Below are positions 57,983-64,000 of a stretch of DNA of 64,000 nucleotides, piece after piece. How positions within the stretch are numbered: position 1 is the stretch's first letter; each line of letters starts with the position of its first letter. The DNA comes from Psychrobacter sp. 28M-43. GTDB lineage: Bacteria; Pseudomonadota; Gammaproteobacteria; Pseudomonadales; Moraxellaceae. The DNA is taken from contig NZ_CP061739.1 in assembly GCF_014770435.1 (NCBI RefSeq), forward strand, positions 1-64,000, in the 5' to 3' direction. A program made the position numbers and the translations under genes. The notes below the pieces were generated by a model. It ran no database searches. It was given only the letters and a program-made list of their open reading frames with translations, and had not been told where the DNA came from.

Positions 57983-58591
57983 CTAGTCTTTGGTCGCCAT
58001 CGTAATCGTATAGGTTTTACCTTGTTTGATTTTATCGCTATTGCCAAACACTTCGGTAAACGAGCGCTTCACAAATTGGCGTAGGCCATTGATGGTCACG
58101 ACATAAAAACGGCCACCTTTACGCATGCGTGCATAGGCATCGAGGAAGTATAAATAATGCTGCTCTTTACCGACTTTGGCTGGCAAGTTTGACATCACAA
58201 GGCTAAAGTCTTTGTCTTTTGCCACATGATTAAAGCCATTTGATAAATGCACATCGACATTGTTTAGACCATTTTTCTCACAGTTACGGCGTGCGTATTC
58301 TACCGCCATAAAGTCTTTATCAATCAGCGTATGCTGACCATTTGGACATTCACGTGCTGCCGTCATACCAAGTACACCATAACCACAGCCCAAATCGATC
58401 GAGTCATCATCCTGCTCAAAATCCACATAATCAAGCAGCATCAAGCTACCGTCATCGAGCTTTTGCGGTGAAAAAATGCCCCACGTGGTCGCAAAATCAA
58501 ACGGCTTACCCAGCACTTCTTGGCGAAAGTTAATGTCTTCGCGCCAGTGTTCGGCGTTTTTTAGTAGGTCAGCAGGTGGTCTATGGCTCAT
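57983..58591 (-). CDS. RsmC-like class I SAM methyltransferase
   Basis: Small methyltransferase of the MTS/RsmC type, probably modifying a guanine base in rRNA. The 202-residue protein has the SAM loop IDLGCGYGVLGMTAA and the catalytic-site motif SNLPAK (the NPPF-like position), with the N-terminal FDFATTWGIFSPQKLDDGS matching the RsmC C-terminal domain. It corresponds to that catalytic half only: full-length RsmC (about 340 residues) has an additional N-terminal domain that is absent. Target unknown. Confidence 0.82.
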   Translation of the reverse strand: MSHRPPADLLKNAEHWREDINFRQEVLGKPFDFATTWGIFSPQKLDDGSLMLLDYVDFEQDDDSIDLGCGYGVLGMTAARECPNGQHTLIDKDFMAVEYARRNCEKNGLNNVDVHLSNGFNHVAKDKDFSLVMSNLPAKVGKEQHYLYFLDAYARMRKGGRFYVVTINGLRQFVKRSFTEVFGNSDKIKQGKTYTITMATKD

Positions 58592-58832
58592 GAGATTCTC
58601 GGATAATAGATAGGTAAAAGGTAGTGCGCAGCCCAGTTAGGCAGCATGTACATCATGACGCACTTTAATAAGGGTATTGTAACGAGAAAAGGATGGGTTT
58701 GCAGCTATCTATTTCTAGAACTGCATTTTGCTGTATCGCAAAAATTTTTAAGAAAAAATGCTAGAGATATTAGATAAGAGGTATCGCTTAATATAGAATC
58801 GAATTTAACCTAATAGTCGCTAAGTATTATTT

Positions 58833-59276
58833 ATGCCAGACATTATATTCGTATCTAAAGTAGACTTCTGGCTCGCACTGTTACTTTGGAGTTTGAGTTT
58901 ATTTACTGTGTTTGTTCCATTATGGCAGTGGCAGCGAGGTGCTCACAAATCCCTCATACAAACTATATTAATGACGGTTATTCTCATACCTTTTGCAGCA
59001 CTAATGCTCATCCCTTTTTTCGGTACTAAGTACATATTAACGAATGACCAACTACAAGTAGATAGTGGGTTCTCTGTTCAAAAAATTGAGATTACAGATA
59101 TCACCTATATTACGCCGACTCGAAGTATGAGTTCTGCGCCAGCACTATCACTGGATAGAATTAAAATAGAATATCGGAACAAAGAAGTATTGATATCACC
59201 GAAAGATAGAGCAAGTTTTTATCAAGAAATACGAGCACGTAATCCCAAAATAGTGATAGATACAGCAGGCGAATAG
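58833..59276 (+). CDS. PH-like (YdbS/DUF304-type) membrane protein
   Basis: The 147-residue protein has two N-terminal membrane segments (about 12-31 and 44-65) followed by a bacterial PH-like domain: GTKYILTNDQLQVDSGFSVQKIEITDITYITPTRS, then LDRIKIEYRNKEVLISPKDRASFYQEI. This is the layout of DUF304/PH-domain membrane proteins, whose function is unknown. The Shine-Dalgarno is weak. It appears to stand alone. Confidence 0.7.
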   Translation: MPDIIFVSKVDFWLALLLWSLSLFTVFVPLWQWQRGAHKSLIQTILMTVILIPFAALMLIPFFGTKYILTNDQLQVDSGFSVQKIEITDITYITPTRSMSSAPALSLDRIKIEYRNKEVLISPKDRASFYQEIRARNPKIVIDTAGE

Positions 59277-59303
59277 AATGGTATTATCGTTAGCCGGATT
59301 CAG

Positions 59304-59669
59304 TTATACATCGTTCCTGATATTGAGTTTTTTTTGAAACCACTCCCCCAAACTCTTCTTTAATAAATGATCAAATATAAATGGTCCGAATGGCAAAAAC
59401 GAGCCGAGCACCCCCGCAGGTAGCGCCCACAGTGGCATCTTTATTCTGCTCGCGGTGATGATTAATACCATGACATAAGCAACGAATAATACCCCATGCA
59501 CTGGACCGACATAGCTTACTGCTTCTGGAATATCGAACATATACTTGAGTGGCATCGCGATACCAAGTAACAATAGAAAGGAAGTACCTTCTAAATAACC
59601 CATGATAGTAAGATTTCTGAGTGCAAAGTTTTGACTCTTTGTTAAGGTAGAAGGTTGAGCTTGCGACAC
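59304..59669 (-). CDS. DUF3817 membrane protein
   Basis: Three-helix membrane protein of the DUF3817 family. GTG start with AGAGGA at 8 bases. The 121 residues include YLEGTSFLLLLGIAMPLKYM, VGPVHGVLFVAYVMVLI and ALPAGVLGSFLPFGPFIFDHLL, which is the family pattern. Function not known. It converges on the PH-like gene and lies 68 bases downstream of xerD on the same strand. Confidence 0.85.
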   Translation of the reverse strand: MSQAQPSTLTKSQNFALRNLTIMGYLEGTSFLLLLGIAMPLKYMFDIPEAVSYVGPVHGVLFVAYVMVLIITASRIKMPLWALPAGVLGSFLPFGPFIFDHLLKKSLGEWFQKKLNIRNDV

Positions 59670-59737
59670 AATATATTCCTCTTACAATCATCAATAATAT
59701 TAGATTTCAATGCTGCCCATATAGCAATATGGTAAGG

Positions 59738-60676
59738 CTACCCACGTGGATGATGCTCGGCATGCAATTTCTGCAATCTTGCCGTTGCTACATGAGTATA
59801 GATTTGCGTGGTTGATAAATCGCTATGTCCTAGCAATAACTGCACACTACGCAAGTCTGCACCGTGATTGAGTAGATGCGTGGCAAAGGCATGACGTAGC
59901 GTGTGCGGGGATAATTCTTTATCGATACTGGCAACTTTGGCATACTTCTTAAGTAGATACCAAAAGTTCTGCCGCGTCATATATCCACCTTGCGCCGTCA
60001 AAAATACCGCTTGGCAATTGCCTGATTTCAAATGGGCAATCAAATCGCCACGTCCATGAGACAGATAATCTTCCAATGCATCCGCTGCATATTCGCCGAG
60101 GGGCACCAGTCGCGTTTTGTTGCCTTTACCCGTAATTTGTAGCCAGCCTGAGTTTAGATTCACTTGCTCTAATGAGAGGTTAATCAACTCACTCACTCGC
60201 AAACCGCAGGCGTATAAAACTTCTAGCATAGCTTTGTCACGCAGTCCAAGTGCCGTACTGGTATCAGGTGCGGCAAGTAGATTATCGACATCCGATTCAG
60301 CTAAGTCTTTTGGCAGCGGACGACCTAGCTTTGGGCTTTTAATACGCTCACAAGGATTATCCTCACGCAGATTGCTGGCAATCATCCATAAATAGAACTG
60401 ACGCAAGCTTGAGAGCATGCGTGCTTGGGTACGTGGAGTTTTGCCATCTTTAGCAAGCAGGGACAGACAGTGCAGCACATCATCAGGCTGCCAGCGTGTC
60501 AGGGCGATAGAATTGGTCAGCTCGCAAGAGCGTAGGTCACGGACGTACGCATTACGAGTACGCGTTGCTAGACCGCGCGCCAGCATAGCTTGACGAAACT
60601 CAGTCATATAAGCTGGCTCATCATCGACCGCTAATGCTTTAGGTTGGCGTTGTTGCACGGCACGATCACGGCTCAT
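59738..60676 (-). CDS. xerD: tyrosine recombinase XerD
   Basis: With XerC it resolves chromosome dimers at dif. The 312-residue protein has the N-terminal SAM-like core-binding domain and the catalytic domain with all key residues: Arg in GLRVSELINL, Lys in GKGNKTRLVPLG, His/Arg in HTLRHAFATHLLNHGADLR, His in LLGHSDLSTTQ and the nucleophilic Tyr in QIYTHVA. The C-terminal HHPRG end is XerD-type rather than XerC. The first 20 residues are an extension. It is a housekeeping gene, not evidence of a mobile element. Confidence 0.94.
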   Translation of the reverse strand: MSRDRAVQQRQPKALAVDDEPAYMTEFRQAMLARGLATRTRNAYVRDLRSCELTNSIALTRWQPDDVLHCLSLLAKDGKTPRTQARMLSSLRQFYLWMIASNLREDNPCERIKSPKLGRPLPKDLAESDVDNLLAAPDTSTALGLRDKAMLEVLYACGLRVSELINLSLEQVNLNSGWLQITGKGNKTRLVPLGEYAADALEDYLSHGRGDLIAHLKSGNCQAVFLTAQGGYMTRQNFWYLLKKYAKVASIDKELSPHTLRHAFATHLLNHGADLRSVQLLLGHSDLSTTQIYTHVATARLQKLHAEHHPRG

Positions 60677-60742
60677 AGGATAATACTCAGGTAGGGGTTA
60701 AGTGAGCGATGACAGACAGTCATTAATATAACGTCAAACCTA

Positions 60743-61075
60743 TCATGCCATTTTTTTCTTAACCAGATAGCGATATAGCGTCACGCTTGCAGGCGTATTA
60801 TCATCGCTATCGATGGTGATTTCATCAGGATCAGCATCTAAGTTTACGTTTTCAGCCAATGTTTCTTGACCGATTAGCTCATGACCCAAATGACGACAGA
60901 AATTCGGAATGTCGCGCGTGGTAGCAGGATCTGTCGCCAATATCTCAATCACTTCACCGCCATCTGCCTTTCGAATGACGCGGTGTAGCATCATGACCGG
61001 CTCAGGACAGATCAGCCCTTGAGTATCTAAGTGATGGTGGATAGGCGTGTCTGGTATCGAAGTGGTCATAGTCAT
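60743..61075 (-). CDS. tusA: TusA-family sulfurtransferase
   Basis: Small sulfur carrier of the TusA family, which takes persulfide sulfur from IscS to the tRNA thiolation relay. The 110 residues contain the diagnostic DTQGLICPEPVMMLH with catalytic Cys23 in the CPxP motif, and ATDPATTRDIPNFCRHLGHELI. The C-terminus is about 25 residues longer than E. coli TusA. Genes TusBCD were not seen nearby. It lies 66 bases upstream of xerD on the same strand. Confidence 0.88.
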   Translation of the reverse strand: MTMTTSIPDTPIHHHLDTQGLICPEPVMMLHRVIRKADGGEVIEILATDPATTRDIPNFCRHLGHELIGQETLAENVNLDADPDEITIDSDDNTPASVTLYRYLVKKKMA

Positions 61076-61161
61076 TATCGTAAAACTAAATAAGTGGGTT
61101 TAAGGACAAGTAGGGTAAGTAGTTTGCTTAAGTGCTTATCGCGGCGTACTTTGTAGATCAT

Positions 61162-61656
61162 CTATGCTTCAGTACTTTCAGCCTCTTCGTCGGCATCAGG
61201 CGTATCAGCTATTTCTAAAAAGTTAAAAAACCGCTTAAAGCTTACTTTAAATAAGAATGCCACGCCTAGCCAACAAGATAGTCCTAACCATGCAGTATCG
61301 GCAAAAATTAATCCACCAACCAATATAATGGTTGATACACCAATACTCATGGCAATCATCGATGGCTGATTTAAGCGATAACGATAAACGACCAATGCAT
61401 CATAAATAGTAATGGGTATCGTGAGGGCTACTAAGGCATAGGGTAAATTGTAAAATAACTGATAAAGCAGCTGGTTATCATGGAAAGCTTTGATACTAGC
61501 AATCGTGCCAAAGACCACAAATGCAAAAACAGCCGCATAAATGAGATAAATCGCTATTTGGTTGGCACGTTGTGCGCCTTTAATACGGGCAATAGCAAGT
61601 GGAGCAAAACCATGCTGTGACTTATGTTGCGAAGATTGGTCTGAGACAGTGGTCAT
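61162..61656 (-). CDS. unrecognised four-helix membrane protein
   Basis: 164-residue protein with four hydrophobic segments (about 33-56, 66-88, 99-119 and 121-140) and an acidic C-terminal tail (DTPDADEEAESTEA). No family recognised and no catalytic motif seen. It sits between ruvX and tusA in a run of same-strand genes. Integral membrane location is inferred. Confidence 0.65.
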   Translation of the reverse strand: MTTVSDQSSQHKSQHGFAPLAIARIKGAQRANQIAIYLIYAAVFAFVVFGTIASIKAFHDNQLLYQLFYNLPYALVALTIPITIYDALVVYRYRLNQPSMIAMSIGVSTIILVGGLIFADTAWLGLSCWLGVAFLFKVSFKRFFNFLEIADTPDADEEAESTEA

Positions 61657-61742
61657 AGTAATCAGTCATTTATCCGTTGAGAGGTATGATGTATCGAAGT
61701 GACATTATAGCCGCACACGTGTCTTTTACCTATTTGGCTGCT

Positions 61743-62324
61743 TTATTCTGCTTTGATTGCATCGATAGCGATACTACTATTAGGATCAGCAAAATAGGTC
61801 GACATCAGAATACAAGCGGAGATATCATCGATTGGGTCGCGTTCGTTTTTGATCCAACCATTGTCCCATGCGATTTCTCTTGCTTCGATGGAAGTCAGCC
61901 GCTCATCACACAGTGATACGGTCACTGGCAAATGCTGCTCCATTACTCTATGGGCCAGACGACGAGCGAATTTGTGTGCTCGTTTTGAGAGCATAGAGCT
62001 AGTGCCATCCATATTAAGCGGTAGACCGACCACGACTTGCGTCACGCCCCAAACTTTGATGATACCAATTAGATTGTCCCAATCTGGCTGACCGTTATTC
62101 ATTGCCAAAATATCAAAGGCACGCGCCGTCTGCGTAATGGTATTACCGAGCGCCATACCCATCTTTTTGACACCGTAGTCTAGCGCCAAGATAAGATGCG
62201 GCTTTACTTCTAGCTCAATAGTTTCAGCAGTGCTATTACTATCGTTATCGAGAGTATCAAATCCACTTTCAATGTCATTATCTATAGCGTCTGTGCTACT
62301 GGCTGTAAAAGTACTATCTACCAT
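61743..62324 (-). CDS. ruvX: RuvX/YqgF Holliday-junction-resolvase-like pre-16S rRNA nuclease
   Basis: RNase H-fold nuclease that processes the 5' end of 16S rRNA (and was named for a resolvase-like fold). The 193-residue protein has the catalytic Asp in ALDYGVKKMGMALG (about 47-60), VVVGLPLNMDGTSS, and the Glu in LCDERLTSIEAR. The first 40 residues are an Asp/Ser/Thr-rich extension not found in most relatives (about 140-150 residues). Upstream is yqgE, 50 bases away, the usual gammaproteobacterial pairing. Confidence 0.94.
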   Translation of the reverse strand: MVDSTFTASSTDAIDNDIESGFDTLDNDSNSTAETIELEVKPHLILALDYGVKKMGMALGNTITQTARAFDILAMNNGQPDWDNLIGIIKVWGVTQVVVGLPLNMDGTSSMLSKRAHKFARRLAHRVMEQHLPVTVSLCDERLTSIEAREIAWDNGWIKNERDPIDDISACILMSTYFADPNSSIAIDAIKAE

Positions 62325-62374
62325 AGTAATGGGTGTCCTTTATTTCTTTATCTAAATTCGCAGAGCGTATGATA

Positions 62375-62938
62375 TTACGCATGACCTATGTCACTACTAA
62401 GATAGTCGAAATTGACTCCGATTTTGTCGGCTGCGATTTGCCAGCGTTCTTCAAACGGGGTATCAAATAATAAATTCAGATCAGCAGGGCAGACTAACCA
62501 ATCACCATTACTCAGCTCTTGGTCTAGCTGTTTTTTGCCCCAGCTGGCATGACCTAGGCACAGCTGATAGTGACCGACGCCTTGACCTGCGGCAATACGC
62601 TTTAGAATATCTTGGCTAGTCGTGATGCAAACATTTTCTGAAATAGCAAAAGAAGATGCCCATTCTGGCTGACCAGTATGCAGCACAAAGCCGACCTCAG
62701 GATACATAGGGCCGCCCTCTAATGCCACATCTTCCATCACCTGCGGATTGGTCACTTCAATGTCTAAATCTTCTAGCAGCTTACCTACGCGAGATTGCTC
62801 AAGCGGACGATTGACCATCAGACCTAGCGCACCATGCTTGTCATGACGGCAAATATATATAAGTGCCTGCTCAAACCTCGGGTCTGACAGTTCTGGTGCT
62901 GCGATCAAAAAATGATGGGTCAAATTGGTTTTAGACAT
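62375..62938 (-). CDS. yqgE: YqgE/AlgH family protein
   Basis: Conserved DUF179 protein; AlgH in Pseudomonas affects alginate regulation, but the biochemical role is unsettled. The 187 residues include [55 protein letters not shown] and [22 protein letters not shown], all family-diagnostic. It precedes ruvX in a probable two-gene operon. The next gene upstream on the same strand is recN, 166 bases away. Confidence 0.93.
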   Translation of the reverse strand: MSKTNLTHHFLIAAPELSDPRFEQALIYICRHDKHGALGLMVNRPLEQSRVGKLLEDLDIEVTNPQVMEDVALEGGPMYPEVGFVLHTGQPEWASSFAISENVCITTSQDILKRIAAGQGVGHYQLCLGHASWGKKQLDQELSNGDWLVCPADLNLLFDTPFEERWQIAADKIGVNFDYLSSDIGHA

Positions 62939-63104
62939 AGAAACAAACGCAACCTAATAATAAGGGTGAAAGACCACTATATGGTGATAATCAACAGAAA
63001 AGCAAGATTCGCACCAATTGCTACTGACCATCATACATACTCAGCTAACCATCCGTTTTGATGCAAACGAACGATTATTTAACGTTAGATAGGTCAGATA
63101 AGCG

Positions 63105-64000
63105 TTACTTAACATCGGATAATAAACTGCGGGCATGATCGCGTGTGACATCGGTAATAATGACACCACCAGACATACGTGCTAACTCGTCTACTTGCGC
63201 ACTGTTGGTCAGTATGAGTAGCTCGCTTTCGGTCTGTTCTTGATGGTGCTTTTGTACCAAGATATGTTGATGCGCTTGTGCCGCGACTTGCGCTTGGTGC
63301 GTAATAGCTAACAATTGCTGTGTTTGCCCAAGTGAACGTAGCAGTTCACCAACCACTTGCGCAGTACCGCCACTGATACCAACGTCGACCTCATCAAATA
63401 CCAACATAGGCTTGGCGGCATTGTTATCAGCATTGGTCGCTTGTAAGACTTGCATCACGAGCGCCATACGTGACAGTTCACCACCTGAGGCGATTTTGTG
63501 TAGAGGCTGCATTGGCATACCAACATTGGCACTAAACAATAAATCAATATCGAAACAACCTTGGGCATTGTACTGACTAGGTTCAGCTTTCTTAGTAAAA
63601 ACAAATTCACAGCGAGCATTAGGTAGCGCAAGTGGTTGTAGCTGTTTGATGAGTTGCTTACTGATTATCGGGGCAGCTTTTGCGCGCTCTTTATTTAACT
63701 GTGTGGCCAGAGCGAGATAGTCTTGCCAAGCCTGCTCAATTTGCGCTGCCATTGCATCACTACTTGGCTCGTTCTCTAGCTGCTCTAATTGCGCTTCCCA
63801 GCCTTTTGCTTCATCAATTAAATCACTCGCTGGCAAGCTATGCTTACGTGACAGACGATGTCCTAAGCTGATTAGGTTGTCTAGTGTTTGCAAACGTTCA
63901 GGATCAGGTAGCTGCTGTTCGGCGTAATCTGATAGCAGGGCAGTTACCTCAGTAATTTGCTGCTGTGCTAGATGGAGCTGTTCAGAAGCTTGTTCAAACG
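63105..64000 (-). CDS. recN: DNA repair protein RecN (C-terminal part, runs off the window)
   Basis: SMC-like ATPase for double-strand-break repair, usually SOS-induced. Only the C-terminal 298 residues are inside; the frame stays open to base 64000, so the gene is cut by the window edge, not truncated. Visible are the late coiled-coil region (LPDPERLQTLDNLISLGHRL), the ABC signature ASGGELSRMALVMQ, Walker B MLVFDEVDVGISGG and the switch His ITHQAQVAAQ. The N-terminal ATP-binding half and any LexA box lie beyond the edge. Confidence 0.95.
   Translation of the reverse strand, partial: FEQASEQLHLAQQQITEVTALLSDYAEQQLPDPERLQTLDNLISLGHRLSRKHSLPASDLIDEAKGWEAQLEQLENEPSSDAMAAQIEQAWQDYLALATQLNKERAKAAPIISKQLIKQLQPLALPNARCEFVFTKKAEPSQYNAQGCFDIDLLFSANVGMPMQPLHKIASGGELSRMALVMQVLQATNADNNAAKPMLVFDEVDVGISGGTAQVVGELLRSLGQTQQLLAITHQAQVAAQAHQHILVQKHHQEQTESELLILTNSAQVDELARMSGGVIITDVTRDHARSLLSDVK

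Noticed and set aside
58480..58500. CCCACGTGG as another parS site
   Set aside because: Only the central CACGTG is shared; the outer TTT/AAA arms needed for parS are missing.
59738..60676. Tyrosine recombinase as sign of a prophage or island
   Set aside because: Sequence and C-terminus are those of housekeeping XerD; no att repeats or phage genes nearby.

Overview
The window looks like the origin-proximal start of a Moraxellaceae chromosome, most likely Psychrobacter. It opens on the first base of dnaA and runs dnaA-dnaN-recF-gyrB, and the protein sequences (a Moraxellaceae-type DnaA core, long GyrB, XerD, Mpl, LptF/LptG) fit a gammaproteobacterium of modest GC. The genus is inferred from family resemblance, not from a search. 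The window is almost entirely chromosomal core: no rRNA, tRNA, insertion sequence, integrase-bounded island or CRISPR array was seen.

Layout. 1-7.3 kb: replication initiation and gyrase (dnaA, dnaN, recF, gyrB). 7.4-11 kb: mntP, rlmF, a LysE-type exporter and a crotonase. 11.2-16.7 kb: a YadA-head-like secreted protein, a PatB/MalY C-S lyase, guaA and an unrecognised one-TM protein with a C-terminal SH3b domain. 16.8-19 kb: two medium-chain reductases on the minus strand, the upstream one with a clear operator-like inverted repeat over its promoter. 19-26 kb: a five-gene oligopeptide ABC importer (oppABCDF). 26-33 kb: small conserved genes (DUF2798, DsrE, thioesterase, YheT, YigZ), rsuA, an unusual DsbC-like protein and a DUF2939 protein. 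33-38.3 kb: dnaJ, dapB, a secretin-like mini-protein, an ornithine/lysine decarboxylase and def. 38.6-45 kb: GlsB/YeaQ-type membrane protein, mpl, NlpE-like lipoprotein, dsbB, gshA, erpA. 45.7-52.4 kb: ABC-F ATPase, small RlpA-like protein, cbpA-cbpM, sstT, holC. 52.4-64 kb: pepA, isochorismatase-fold hydrolase, lptF-lptG, an RsmC-like methyltransferase, small membrane proteins, xerD, tusA, ruvX, yqgE and the 3' part of recN, which runs off the right edge.

The strongest structure not explained by genes is a scatter of parS-type centromere sequences (TGTTTCACGTGAAACA and close variants). They lie in recF, directly behind the gyrB and mntP terminators, inside yigZ and inside the ABC-F linker, with degenerate copies in recF, upstream of dnaJ and in the dnaJ terminator loop. 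This is where ParB-loading sites are expected, near oriC. Other points: a sharply AT-rich block inside dnaA; a nine-unit 14-bp tandem repeat between gshA and dsbB; a 71-residue exact-register duplication in the YadA-head protein; a DsbC-like protein with two N-terminal domains; and a recurring habit of polar, low-complexity inserts in otherwise conserved enzymes. No complete new defence or mobile system is visible. The best candidate for undescribed protein biology is the SH3b/TM protein at 15.6 kb.
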